Shown here piece after piece: positions 49,430 to 58,257 of a stretch of DNA of 64,000 bases. The notes under the pieces are model-generated. The model was not told the DNA's origin. It saw only the letters and a list, made by a program, of their open reading frames with translations, and ran no database searches. The stretch comes from JAMDEO01 sp963775295 (GTDB taxonomy: Bacteria > Actinomycetota > Thermoleophilia > RBG-16-64-13): contig CAVZIK010000006.1 of assembly GCA_963775295.1 (NCBI GenBank), forward strand, positions 3,038,001 to 3,102,000, read 5' to 3'. Position numbers and translations under genes: made by a program. Numbering within the stretch: the stretch's first letter is position 1; every line of letters begins with the position of its first letter.

Positions 49430-50871
49430 CGACTCTCACCCTCCCTCTCCACCGCCGCTCGGCTCTGAAGATCCGCCAGCACGTCCCTGAAACGGACGGC
49501 CTCTTCCACGTGGTCGACCATCTTAACGTCGCGCATGGGCGGCTCCGGCGCCACCGGTGTGGTGCAGTCGATGATGACCTTGACGCCCATTCCCGGCGGT
49601 TCGGAACCGGGGTCGAGCGGCATGCCCGGCGTGCCCGGGATGACGATCACGTCCTGGGCCCCGCGGATGCGCGTGGACATCGCCCACATTACCTGGGTGA
49701 GATCGAAGGGATCGACCTCCCCGTCCACCAGGATGATGTTCTTGACGTACGAGATGCCGTGCGGAGTGGAGGCAGCTCGGAAGGCCACCGACTTCGCATA
49801 CCCCCCGAAGCGGCTGTCCACCGCGATGATGATGGTGAGTCCGTGTTGATAGATGGCGTTCACAGCCGTGACCTCGGGCATGGTCTCTCGGATCTGCTTG
49901 TAGAGAGGGATACAGGTGTTGAGCGCCATCAGCGTGTCGATCTCGGTCCAGGGCCGTCCCAGGTACAGGTTCTCGAAGATGGGACGGGTGCGGTGCGTCA
50001 CTCGCTTGACCTTGATCAGCACCTGCTTACGGGCCCCCGAGTAGCTTCCGGGAAACTCGCCGAACGGTCCCTCCGGCACACGGACCCGGGAAAGCACCTC
50101 GCCCTCGAGGACATATTCCGCCCCGGCGGGGATATCGAGAAGACCGTCCGTGGTCTTGGTCAACTCAAGCGGTTCCCCGTCCAAGGCCGCGCAGTACTTG
50201 TACTCGGATTGAGCGTATTCGAGCGGCGTGCTTGCCACGAAACTGAGCATCGGCGACACTCCCAGGCACACAGCGATGGGAAGAGGCTCGTTACGCTCCT
50301 CGGCCTTGCGGATGTGGATGGCCACATCGTGGAAGGGAAGTCCCTGCATGGCAAGGGTGTCGGCGTCCAAGACCTGGATGCGGTAGACGCCCACATTCTC
50401 CTTGTCGATACTTTCAGGATCGTCCGGGTCCTTGGTCACCACCGAGGCTTTGGACAGGTAGAAACCGCCGTCGTGCTGGTTGACGCGAAATAGGGGCAGA
50501 AGCTCGAGCAGGTTGAAATCCCGTTCGAGGACGACCTCGTGGCAGGGCGGGTGATCCACCCACTTGATCTCTCCGGGATACGATTCCCAGCGGCGGTCGA
50601 GTTCGTAGAACTGTTCCTTGAGGGTCGCAGTCTTGGGCATGCCGAGCATGAGGGCGTGATTGGCCCACGACCCGTGCACGTTGCCCACCACCTTCTTGCC
50701 ATCGTACCCCTTGATCTTGTGAATCATGACTGCCGGGCCCGTGGGACCGAGGTCGGCCGCGGCCCGCAGGATGGCGCGTATATCCGGCTCGGGAAGCACC
50801 TCCGCCCGGTAATGAACGAGCTGACCTTCCCGCTCAAGCCTATCTAGAAACGAACGCAGATCTCGAAACAA
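49426..50871 (-). CDS. UbiD-family (hydroxy)arylic acid decarboxylase, VdcC/BsdC type
   Basis: A 481-residue UbiD protein starting at TTG 50871 (GGGGAGAG upstream). Family landmarks: FRDLRSFLDRLEREGQLVHY, NVHGSWANHALMLGMPKTAT, VYRIQVLDADTLAMQGLPFH, the catalytic E-x4-E in VPEGPFGEFPGSYSG, and NTCIPLYKQIRETMPEVTAV. It uses prenylated FMN to (de)carboxylate aromatic or unsaturated acids. The coupled small subunit D points to a phenolic acid decarboxylase such as vanillate or 4-hydroxybenzoate decarboxylase. Confidence 0.9.
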   Translation of the reverse strand: MFRDLRSFLDRLEREGQLVHYRAEVLPEPDIRAILRAAADLGPTGPAVMIHKIKGYDGKKVVGNVHGSWANHALMLGMPKTATLKEQFYELDRRWESYPGEIKWVDHPPCHEVVLERDFNLLELLPLFRVNQHDGGFYLSKASVVTKDPDDPESIDKENVGVYRIQVLDADTLAMQGLPFHDVAIHIRKAEERNEPLPIAVCLGVSPMLSFVASTPLEYAQSEYKYCAALDGEPLELTKTTDGLLDIPAGAEYVLEGEVLSRVRVPEGPFGEFPGSYSGARKQVLIKVKRVTHRTRPIFENLYLGRPWTEIDTLMALNTCIPLYKQIRETMPEVTAVNAIYQHGLTIIIAVDSRFGGYAKSVAFRAASTPHGISYVKNIILVDGEVDPFDLTQVMWAMSTRIRGAQDVIVIPGTPGMPLDPGSEPPGMGVKVIIDCTTPVAPEPPMRDVKMVDHVEEAVRFRDVLADLQSRAAVEREGESR

Positions 50872-50885
50872 CGACTACTCTCCCC

Positions 50886-51632
50886 TCATCCGGCCCGCCG
50901 TGTACCTTTCCGGCGCGCCCTCGCGACTCGCCTGCCCTTTTCGAGCGTCCCTGCGACCAGGAAGCCTGCCAGCATAAGCGCCGCCCCCACCATCTCCGCC
51001 GGATAGAGGCCCGCCGTGCTGCCGATCCTGGCCCGAGAGCCCACAAAAGCCAGTAGTCCGGCGCCCAGGGCGATCAGGACGTTCGCCCACACCCGGTACG
51101 CGTATTCGCGCCTGCGCACGAAACGCCAGATGGAATAAAGCGCTCCTCCGAACAAGAAGATCGAGCCGGTCACATTGAGCGGCAGCGACATGACCCTGGG
51201 AAAGGACAGGCTCGCACCCAGCGCTTGTCCCCCCACCGTGATACCCGGTGCCAGTTTCGCCACGTCGAGAGTGACCGTGAACGTCCCCACGAAGAAGATG
51301 GCCATGCACGCGAGCACAAAGGCCAGATACATGTGACCCCACAGCCGTCGCCGGGCAACCAGGTAGAGCGTCCCCAGGCCCAGGAAACCCACCAAGGACG
51401 CGGCCAGCACGATGTAGATGCGATAGACAGTGGGATTCCAAGAATCGGTGTATTCGGACCAAGCCTCCATAATGGCCGCCGCCGTGTAGAGGAACATCCC
51501 CGCGGCCCAAGCGGCCTGATGGGGTCGGCGCCGCTTCCACCACTGCCAGACCACCAGCACGGTGAACGCAAGGCCCACACACCCCGTGGCAAGCGGCCAT
51601 GCCCAGTAAGACCAGAATTCAGACGAAGACAT
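50886..51632 (-). CDS. Polytopic membrane protein of unknown function
   Basis: A 248-residue protein from ATG at 51632, with GGGAGG five bases upstream. About seven hydrophobic segments alternate with short basic loops (WQWWKRRRPHQAAWAAG, VARRRLWGHMYLAF, WRFVRRREYAYRVW), and the C-terminus is Arg/Lys-rich (inside-positive). No family was recognised. It is encoded 14 bp upstream of the UbiD-like gene and is likely cotranscribed, so a transport or anchoring role in aromatic acid metabolism is possible but unsupported. Confidence 0.65.
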   Translation of the reverse strand: MSSSEFWSYWAWPLATGCVGLAFTVLVVWQWWKRRRPHQAAWAAGMFLYTAAAIMEAWSEYTDSWNPTVYRIYIVLAASLVGFLGLGTLYLVARRRLWGHMYLAFVLACMAIFFVGTFTVTLDVAKLAPGITVGGQALGASLSFPRVMSLPLNVTGSIFLFGGALYSIWRFVRRREYAYRVWANVLIALGAGLLAFVGSRARIGSTAGLYPAEMVGAALMLAGFLVAGTLEKGRRVARARRKGTRRAG

Positions 51633-51805
51633 AGTCGCCTCCCGCGGCGGGATGTGTGACAACACCAAAAAAGCCCAGCAAAGTGGGCTCCACGATAGCC
51701 TGAAAGCCAATCGCCTCGATACCATTCATGCGTAAACAGTATCACCTGGGGTCGTCAACTCGTCGGGCGCGGGCATCCTTGCCCAAGCGAAACTCGAGAC
51801 CGGTC

Positions 51806-53191
51806 CTAATCCCCCAGGGTCGACTCGGGGGGTGGCAGACACAAGAATTGACGAGCACCGACGAAGCTGCTCGTCCAAACCTTCTCGATGCGAACAAAGG
51901 CGCCCGTGCCAGGAGCGTCGATCATGTTCCCGCCACCGATGTACATACCCACATGGTGCACGGGCGAGTAGAAGAAGACTAGATCTCCCGGCTGAAGCTG
52001 ACCCGTCGCTACTGCGATTCCCATGGTCGACTGGGCTAGGGAGCTGTGAGGGAGCGTCACGCCGATTTTGCCCAGGACATACATGACGAAACCCGAGCAA
52101 TCGAAACCGCTGGGTCCGTCGCCCGCCCATACGTATGGTACCCCTACGTACTTGACGGCCTCGAGCACAGCCTTGTCGCGGTCGGTCAGGCCGGGCACAT
52201 AGCTGTATTTATCCTGAGATCCGATGGAGCTCTTTCCAAGGGCCGTCGTCACGACGACGTCCACCGTGCCGCTGCCCGGCGGTGCGTTCTTCACCGTGAT
52301 CTGAGTCTGGCTGTCGACCGTGAAGCCGTCGGGAGACAGTACGGCATCGCCGAACGTAACCGACTTAGCTCCCCAGAAGGCCGAGCCAACGATCACGACC
52401 TCGCCTCCCCCGCTCGCTAGACCCTCCACGGGACCGATTGCCGTGACCCTCGGGGCGGTCCTGGCGACGGACTCGAAGTCGACGTCCTTGGCCCTCAAGA
52501 TGAAGGCCACGGCCTGGGCCCGAGTGAGTGTCGACGTGGAATCGAGGTAGAGACGTCCGCTCCGGGCCGCTCCCTGAACGACCTTGTGGTAGGCCAGATA
52601 GGCCACTGAGGGCGCAGCTTGCTCGGGCAGGGAACCCTTGTCTTTGTAGTACTGAACGATCGAGGCGCCCTCAGCCTTGTACCAGGCGCTCAAGGAGGTG
52701 TAGGTGGCGAGCCTCCCGACAATCTTGCCGCCTGTGGATAGCTCCTTCTGAACGAGGTACGCGGCCACCACCATAGAAGCGTCGGCGCGAGTGGTATGGT
52801 CGAGCGGCTTGTAGGCGTCGGACTTCCCGATGATCGATGCCGCTACCCCGCCTTCAACCCATGGATAGTAGAAATCGGTGGGAAACACGTCGCTGAACGT
52901 GGGCGTGGACGGCGTGGCGGTACGGAGAAAGAAGGCGGACACAGACATCTTTGCAAACTGCGCGCGCAGGACCGCCGAGGTCGGGTGGAACGAACCGTCG
53001 ACGAAACCTTCTGCGACTGTAGCCACCTGCGCGGGCGTGAGCCCGTAGGTGGCCTGCCAGGCAGCGTCACTGATGTCGGTCCAGCGATCTGCGGCTAGCG
53101 CGGTTCCCCCCGTGCAGAAGAGGGCCAGCATCGCCAGGACGAACGTGGCGACGACCGTTAGCTGAGATGCCCTACCTAAGACTTTCCGCAT
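51806..53191 (-). CDS. Secreted NlpC/P60 hydrolase with SLH-like repeats and an IPT/TIG domain
   Basis: A 461-residue protein. Signal peptide about 1-33. SLH-type repeats at about 35-240 (WTDISDAAWQATYGLTPAQV, TFSDVFPTDFYYPWVEGGVA, STLTRAQAVAFILRAKDVD). IPT/TIG-like beta domain at about 250-335 (VTAIGPVEGLASGGGEVVIV). NlpC/P60 domain at about 340-455, with catalytic Cys in GFDCSGFVMYVLG and His in HHVGMYIGGG. It probably binds the cell wall through the SLH part and cleaves peptidoglycan stem peptides. It stands alone between opposing genes. Confidence 0.9.
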   Translation of the reverse strand: MRKVLGRASQLTVVATFVLAMLALFCTGGTALAADRWTDISDAAWQATYGLTPAQVATVAEGFVDGSFHPTSAVLRAQFAKMSVSAFFLRTATPSTPTFSDVFPTDFYYPWVEGGVAASIIGKSDAYKPLDHTTRADASMVVAAYLVQKELSTGGKIVGRLATYTSLSAWYKAEGASIVQYYKDKGSLPEQAAPSVAYLAYHKVVQGAARSGRLYLDSTSTLTRAQAVAFILRAKDVDFESVARTAPRVTAIGPVEGLASGGGEVVIVGSAFWGAKSVTFGDAVLSPDGFTVDSQTQITVKNAPPGSGTVDVVVTTALGKSSIGSQDKYSYVPGLTDRDKAVLEAVKYVGVPYVWAGDGPSGFDCSGFVMYVLGKIGVTLPHSSLAQSTMGIAVATGQLQPGDLVFFYSPVHHVGMYIGGGNMIDAPGTGAFVRIEKVWTSSFVGARQFLCLPPPESTLGD

Positions 53192-53373
53192 CCTTTGAGC
53201 GTGCCTTTCCTCGCTTGCGGTGGGCCCCTTCTAAGCGGGGGGCTCTTTTCCTTTGTCGGAAATCGAGGAGGAAGTCTTTAGCCGCTGGGAAACCGGACCA
53301 CGCCAGACTCAAGGCCGGTGAGGGGCAGGACGATACACAGAATATCGACACGATCATGCGCAGTACGGGGGAT

Positions 53374-53595
53374 ATGGTGAGCCTCGACCTCAACAACTTG
53401 CTGCTCGGAGCGTTCATCAGCCTCATCGGAGTGGCGCTCTTGATGTACGGTCGCAAAGAGGTTCGAGTCCCGCACATTGTTGCGGGTTTGGTCTTGATGG
53501 TGTACCCCTACTTTGTGGGCAGCCTCGTGCTCGAACTCGTCATCGCCGTGATCGTCATCGGCGGGCTGGCCTTCGCCAGCCGCGTCGGTATTTAG
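53374..53595 (+). CDS. Small two- or three-helix membrane protein
   Basis: A 73-residue hydrophobic protein: LLLGAFISLIGVALLMYGRK, then a polar turn (EVRVPH), VAGLVLMVYPYFVGSLVLEL and a third segment. Starts considered are ATG 53374, GTG 53377 (GGGGG upstream) and ATG 53356. Short conserved membrane proteins with a YGRK-E...P...G pattern of this type are widespread, and function is unknown. It lies between two divergent or convergent wall-hydrolase genes, so no operon context helps. Confidence 0.7.
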   Translation: MVSLDLNNLLLGAFISLIGVALLMYGRKEVRVPHIVAGLVLMVYPYFVGSLVLELVIAVIVIGGLAFASRVGI

Positions 53596-53607
53596 CACCC
53601 GGCGCCG

Positions 53608-54474
53608 CTACTCACCGTTACTGCTGAAGTGCTGGTAGTCCTTGGAGCTGCTCCACGAGCCTCCCCACTTCCAGCCGATGGATGCGAACGCACGCACCAC
53701 CACGTCACCGGCGTGGATCATCCCCTTCGCCGTGAGAGAGCGGTTGGTGTAGGCGCGGCCGGCCTCCGGGCTCACGCCCGACTTGTAGACCCACGGATTC
53801 TCGACCGTGTTGATGTCGATGGCCAGGCCGTACGCGTGCATGCTCCACACATCGGTCGTCCCCCCGCGCCAACGTCCGTTGTAGCTCGAGGTGTTGTCGG
53901 CGTTCATCGAGCGGCGGTCGGAGGCGCCGTAATCGTCGATGATATTCATGCGGTGGATAGGGAAACGAGCGTCGTAGAGCTTCTGGAACACGGTGCAGAG
54001 CTTGGTCGCCCATTGCGCGTTGACCACCAGTTTGCCGGTGTGCGGCTTATCGTCGAACCCCCAATAGCTCACGGCAATGAGCCTGAGTTCGCTGAAGGTA
54101 ATGGGGTCTCCGGCCTTCCAGGACCCGCTGGCGAGCATACGGGTCTTGAGCGCGCCGCTGATCTCCTCGATCGAGAACGTAAAGTGGGGCACCGTGGGAA
54201 CGGTCGTGGTTTCGAGGGCCGACGTCGTGGTCGTCGTCGCGATCCTCGCGGTAGTTGTCGTTCTGGTGGTTGCCGTTGTAACCGTCACCGTTGCGACTGT
54301 CGTGGTGGTGACGGTCGTCGCGGCGACAGCGCGAATGTGGATACCGATCGCCAGCACCCCGCCCAAGGCCCCGCCGGCCGAAACGCCCGGTACCGGGACG
54401 GCCATTAGGATGGCGAGCGCGGCGCACGCCACGAGCAAAGCGATCCTCTTCATGCCTGTTGATTCGTCGGCCAC
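53608..54474 (-). CDS. M15-family D-alanyl-D-alanine carboxypeptidase-like protein
   Basis: A 288-residue protein. It has a signal peptide or anchor (about 8-33), then a Thr-rich low-complexity segment (about 53-95, such as TTTTVATVTVTT). The C-terminal peptidase has YGASDRRSMNADNTSSY, then the zinc/catalytic motif SMHAYGLAIDINTVENPW (H-x6-D), and the last zinc His in DYQHFS. It would trim peptidoglycan peptides outside the cell. GTG at 54474 with GGGGAGG upstream is taken as the start; ATG 54453 is an alternative. Divergent from larE. Confidence 0.87.
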   Translation of the reverse strand: MADESTGMKRIALLVACAALAILMAVPVPGVSAGGALGGVLAIGIHIRAVAATTVTTTTVATVTVTTATTRTTTTARIATTTTTSALETTTVPTVPHFTFSIEEISGALKTRMLASGSWKAGDPITFSELRLIAVSYWGFDDKPHTGKLVVNAQWATKLCTVFQKLYDARFPIHRMNIIDDYGASDRRSMNADNTSSYNGRWRGGTTDVWSMHAYGLAIDINTVENPWVYKSGVSPEAGRAYTNRSLTAKGMIHAGDVVVRAFASIGWKWGGSWSSSKDYQHFSSNGE

Positions 54475-54580
54475 CTAGTGACGCCTCCCCTGCCGGGGCT
54501 TGGACGCACAGATCCGAGTTCAGTTTACACATGGTAGTATCACCGGCGGCCGTCATTCCCATTCGAAGCAGGAACGCGCG

Positions 54581-55402
54581 ATGACCGAACCACTCGAGCA
54601 GAAACTCCTCTCGGTGGAGGCAGCGATTTCCAGTCTCGACGGAGCCCTCGTCGCTCTCTCGGGCGGAGTCGACTCCAGTCTCCTACTCGCGCTGGCACTA
54701 CACGCCCTGGGCCCGGAGAAAGTGCTGGCGGTGACAGCCCTCGGTCCGGTGGAATCGGAAAACGACGCTAGGTCGGCCGGTGAGGTGGCGCGCCTCACGG
54801 GTGCCGCCCACCGCGTGATAAACGTGAACCCGCTCGAGCTCCCCGGATTCCCGCTGAACCCGCCCGAGCGCTGTTATATCTGCCGTCTGCAGTTGTATGC
54901 CGCGCTGGAGAAGCTCAGGGTGGACGAGGGCCTCGAGGCGATCCTGGACGGGGCCATAGTTGATGACGCCCAAGACTACCGCCCCGGCAACCAAGCCGCC
55001 TGTGAGGCAGGAGTCCAGCGCCCACTCGCCGATGCGGGCCTCACCAAAGAAGAGGTGCGGGAAGCGAGCCGGCGATTGGGTCTACCCACGGCCGATAAGC
55101 CGGCTTCACCCTGCCTGGCTTCTCGCTTCCCTTACGGCGAACCCATCACGACGGAGGCCCTCGGCATGGTTGCGCAGGCCGAAGCTCTGCTGCACGGTTG
55201 GGGTTTCCCCGAAGTCAGGGTCCGGCATCACGGCCGAGTGGCCCGGATAGAGGTCCCAGCCGAGCAGATCCCCCTGCTGGCCGCCGAGCCACTCCGATCC
55301 AGGGTGGTCGATGCCTTTCGAGGATTGGGATACGCGTATGTCTCCCTCGACCTTCTGGGCTTCCGATCAGGCAGTCTCAACGAGGTGCTGCCCGGACGCT
55401 AG
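54581..55402 (+). CDS. larE: LarE-type ATP-dependent sacrificial sulfur transferase
   Basis: A 273-residue PP-loop protein from ATG at 54581 (AGGA seven bases upstream). SLDGALVALSGGVDSSLLLA holds the ATP-PPi loop; NPPERCYICRLQLYAAL and KPASPCLASRFPYGE are LarE-typical, the latter with the Cys equivalent to the sulfur-donating residue of Lactobacillus LarE (position match by motif, not alignment). LarE adds sulfur to make the nickel-pincer nucleotide cofactor of lactate racemase and relatives. No larA, larB or larC is in the window. It is suggestive that a nickel/cobalt importer lies 4 kb away. It ends 1 bp from the convergent CMD gene. Confidence 0.88.
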   Translation: MTEPLEQKLLSVEAAISSLDGALVALSGGVDSSLLLALALHALGPEKVLAVTALGPVESENDARSAGEVARLTGAAHRVINVNPLELPGFPLNPPERCYICRLQLYAALEKLRVDEGLEAILDGAIVDDAQDYRPGNQAACEAGVQRPLADAGLTKEEVREASRRLGLPTADKPASPCLASRFPYGEPITTEALGMVAQAEALLHGWGFPEVRVRHHGRVARIEVPAEQIPLLAAEPLRSRVVDAFRGLGYAYVSLDLLGFRSGSLNEVLPGR

Positions 55403-55403
55403 A

Positions 55404-55715
55404 TCAGGCCTCTTTGTCTTTGTAGACGCGGTAGGCCTCCATGAAGGTGGGGAAGCCGCAGGTAGGAATCACCAAGAGCAATGCGTGCAGAATCTCCTCT
55501 TCCGTCGCTCCCGCGTCCCTAGCTCGGGCAACGTGAGTACCAACCGCATTCTGGTGCCGAGTTGCCGCAGAGATACCCAGCTTCACCAGCCAGCGAGTCT
55601 TGTCCTCAAGTGGTCCGCCCTGTTGATGGATGAACTCACCGAGAGCTTCGTTCTTCTCGAAGATTTCCGGGTGCTCCGTCTTGAACTCCGCAAAGAGCGG
55701 ATAGTGGTCCTTCAT
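55404..55715 (-). CDS. Carboxymuconolactone decarboxylase-like (AhpD-fold) protein lacking the CxxC pair
   Basis: A 103-residue, all-helical CMD-domain protein from ATG at 55715 (GAGG seven bases upstream). WLVKLGISAATRHQNAVGTH and ARARDAGATEEEILHALLLV match the family. At the place where AhpD and many paralogues have a redox CxxC before His, this protein reads ATRHQNAVGTH, so no peroxidase-type disulfide is available. One Cys remains in IPTCGFP. Function unknown; the fold also serves decarboxylases and hydrolases. Confidence 0.82.
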   Translation of the reverse strand: MKDHYPLFAEFKTEHPEIFEKNEALGEFIHQQGGPLEDKTRWLVKLGISAATRHQNAVGTHVARARDAGATEEEILHALLLVIPTCGFPTFMEAYRVYKDKEA

Positions 55716-55755
55716 CGCACGTCCTCTCCCCCACCGACCCGGCTGCGCCGCGCCT

Positions 55756-56453
55756 TCAGATTCGCTTTCTCCGACGATGACCCAATACCCGAATGCCGCC
55801 GGGCCCGAAACCCCGCAAGGGAACGAAGTACCAGCACGCACGGCGCAGCCAGGACGATGTTGAAGAGAAGTGCCGCGACCGAGGACCCGGTCCAAATGGG
55901 GGCCGCGTGCGACGTCGAGACGGCCACGAGGGGGATCGACTCGAGCAGCATCTGGCAGGCACCCAAGGAAGGCCCGTGGACCTCCCGCCGACTGCCCAGG
56001 ATCTTCGCCCCAATCGTGCTCGCCGCCCAGCAGACCCTGGAGTTGCCACGGGGAGAGAACAAGGATCACCCCCCAGCACCAGCGCGACTGCGACCCATTC
56101 GAAATCCCTCAACCTCTCGTTGAGGGTGATCCATGACTTCAGCAGGAGCCACACCGGCTTGGTGTGGACAAGGACAGCGGTCTTACCGGCCGCACCGGCC
56201 CCCAAAGCCCACATGGCCAGCCCGATGAAGCCGTTCACCTGGAAGAGCCCGATCCCCGGGATCAGCCAGAAACCCGGCGGGCGCGACGGCCGCCAAGTGA
56301 CCAGCATCACCCCGAAGAGCAGCAGAGAGCCGAAGAACAGGCGCAGGGCTGAAAACGCCGCCGCTGGAAGAAGCGCAGCGTGGCTTTCATGACGACCCGG
56401 TGACAGCCCCAGATGACCGACATCAGAGTGAGCGCCGCGAGACCGAAGTACGT
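55756..56453 (-). pseudogene. Broken EamA-family transporter
   Basis: Starting at 56453 with ACG where ATG is expected, the frame reads YFGLAALTLMSVIWGCHRVV then MKATLRFF, shifts frame, continues FWLIPGIGLFQVNGFIGLAM and TAVLVHTKPVWLLLKSWITL, shifts again to GAKILGSRREVHGPSLGACQ and SSVAALLFNIVLAAPC. After that it degrades before the CMD gene. These are the two EamA repeats of a drug/metabolite exporter. Lost start, several frameshifts and missing C-terminal helices mean it is inactive. Confidence 0.75.
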
Positions 56454-56478
56454 CGCCCGTCCCTACGGATTGGCCGAC

Positions 56479-56521
56479 CGCCCCCCGCCGATCGCATAAG
56501 GCCGATCTCTCGCGGGGGGCG
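56479..56521. terminator. GC-rich hairpin upstream of the EamA pseudogene
   Basis: CGCCCCCCGC (56479-56488) and GCGGGGGGCG (56512-56521) pair perfectly around a 23-base loop; TTTC follows on the plus strand. No gene ends nearby on that strand, so its role is unclear. Confidence 0.4.
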
Positions 56522-56664
56522 TTTCGCTCATCCGGTCAGTGTAACAGCATGCCTTCCGCTGCCTCCCCGGGCTCGTTTCGCGTGCAACCGCAGAGGGAAA
56601 CTGACTCGGGATCGCATCATGTCGAACGCCCGCCTTCGCGGCTGGCAACAAAGGAGAGTCGAAA

Positions 56665-57213
56665 ATGAAGATCGCGGTCATAGGCAGAGGGCACCTGGGT
56701 GGCGGACTCGCCGATCTTTGGGAACAGGCCGGCCACACTGTCAGCAGGATAGGGCGAAACGGCGGAGACGTGCGAACCGCCGACGTGGTCATCGTGGCGG
56801 TGCCGGGGGGCCGCGTTGCCGACGCGCTGTCGGAAGTGACCGGGTTACAGGGCAAAATCGCGATAGACGCCACCAACCGGTTCGGTGTCGATCCCCCTCC
56901 GGGTTTCTCTTCCAACGCCCAGTATGTGAAGTCGGTGACCGGCGGTCCTACGGCAAAGTCCTTCAACCTCAACTTTGCTCGCCTCTTCGGGCGGCTCGGG
57001 GAGGCTCGCTCCCGGCCGAGCAACGTTTGGTGCGGGGATGAGGATGCGCGCCAAGCGGTCGAGCGACTCACGCGAGACGCGGGCTACGAGCCGATTTTCG
57101 CCGGAGGTCTCGAAAATGCTCCCGGGCAGGAACACGCCATGGAGATCTTTGCCGCTATCGCCGCACAGGTGGGTCCGTTCGTCTACCGGATGGGCATGCC
57201 TGAGGACCTCTAA
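56665..57213 (+). CDS. F420-dependent-type NADP oxidoreductase (NPD/FNO-like) protein
   Basis: A 182-residue Rossmann protein: MKIAVIGRGHLGGGLADLWE, then ADVVIVAVPGGRVADAL and KIAIDATNRFGV, matching the NADP oxidoreductase/F420 family fold. The usual nucleotide loop G-x-G-x2-G reads GRGHLGG. It ends with a C-terminal helix region (EIFAAIAAQVGPFVYRMG). Some relatives exchange hydride between F420H2 and NADP; many have unknown partners. GGAGAG lies before the ATG. Overlaps the convergent alpha/beta hydrolase by 4 bp. Confidence 0.78.
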   Translation: MKIAVIGRGHLGGGLADLWEQAGHTVSRIGRNGGDVRTADVVIVAVPGGRVADALSEVTGLQGKIAIDATNRFGVDPPPGFSSNAQYVKSVTGGPTAKSFNLNFARLFGRLGEARSRPSNVWCGDEDARQAVERLTRDAGYEPIFAGGLENAPGQEHAMEIFAAIAAQVGPFVYRMGMPEDL

Positions 57214-58016
57214 CTCGCGAGGGCGTGCTTCGCAAACTCGACTATCTTCGGGCCCACCACCTCGGGGTACTGGGCGTGGGGATAGTGACCGGCCCCGCGG
57301 ACCAGGATTTCTTCGCCGTGAAGCCTCGCCGCCACCCATCGGGCCTCACTCGCCGGGTCGGGGAAATCACGGTCTCTTTCGCCCATTACCACTAGTACGG
57401 GGGCGCGGATCTCGTCAAGCCTCGCCTCGACCGGTGAATGAGATGTGTGGGTGCTGGCCACGAACGCCCGCCAATGCCCCGGCCGGTGCAGATTCTTCTG
57501 GATGGCCTTCTGATGCCCGGCGAGACCATCCGGCCGCCGCCCTGGGTAGAGCGAGCGGTAGTAGGCCTTCCAAGCCGCGTAGCCCCAGGGTCTGACGAGC
57601 GCCAGCCGGAAGGCCAGCACTGACAAGAGTCCCACCTGAGGATTACGCACAAAGGGACCGATAAGCACCAGCCCCGCTACCGACTGAGGGGATTCGGCAG
57701 CGGCCCAAGCCACCGCTCCTGCACCCATCGAGTTTCCGGCGAGTACGGCGGGGGCGCCCAGTTGCTCCACCAGGGCGAGGACGTCCGTCCCTGCGGCCAC
57801 GTCGTCGTAGGTCTCGAAGGTCGCGTCACTGTCACCGTGACCGCGCAGGTCCATGGTCGCCACGCAGAAGCCCGCGTCGACCAGAGCCGGCCGCACGAAG
57901 TCAAAACTGGAGCGAAGATCGCCCATCCCGGGAACGCAGACAATCAACCCTCCCTCACCCGTCACGTCGTACGCTATCCGCCCTCCCGGACGCTCCAGAT
58001 ACAATGTGGATTCCAC
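57210..58016 (-). CDS. Alpha/beta hydrolase
   Basis: A 268-residue protein from GTG at 58016 with GGGAGG five bases upstream. Oxyanion region VCVPGMGDLRSSFD, nucleophile elbow AGNSMGAGAV (Ser), MDLRGHGDSD, acid near VMGERDRDFPDP, and catalytic His in GAGHYPHAQYP. It is a cytoplasmic esterase, lipase or C-C hydrolase of unknown substrate. A 241-bp gap separates it from the divergent quinone-oxidoreductase-like gene; no operator was identified there. Confidence 0.88.
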   Translation of the reverse strand: MESTLYLERPGGRIAYDVTGEGGLIVCVPGMGDLRSSFDFVRPALVDAGFCVATMDLRGHGDSDATFETYDDVAAGTDVLALVEQLGAPAVLAGNSMGAGAVAWAAAESPQSVAGLVLIGPFVRNPQVGLLSVLAFRLALVRPWGYAAWKAYYRSLYPGRRPDGLAGHQKAIQKNLHRPGHWRAFVASTHTSHSPVEARLDEIRAPVLVVMGERDRDFPDPASEARWVAARLHGEEILVRGAGHYPHAQYPEVVGPKIVEFAKHALAS

Positions 58017-58257
58017 GTTCGCCTCCCTTCGTGCCGCACTTCCTTCCGTCCAATACCCGTTAGGAGGCTGCTGAAAAACGAAACCACAGCTGCCACGACA
58101 CACTGCCCGGCATGATGGGGCGTTCTCGGTCGCGCCGATCGTGGCCCGACTGCGCGGAGTCATTCTCCGGCAGTCTGCTGTGTTGGGCACGATTCCTTGC
58201 ATCATCCGGTCAGGCGCGCGAACATAAGGCTTCCAGTAACCCTGAGGAGGCGTTTCT

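Noticed and set aside
54210..54320. Repetitive sequence that could look like a short tandem or CRISPR-like repeat
   Set aside because: It encodes the Thr-rich linker of the M15 peptidase, with no spacers or constant repeat unit.
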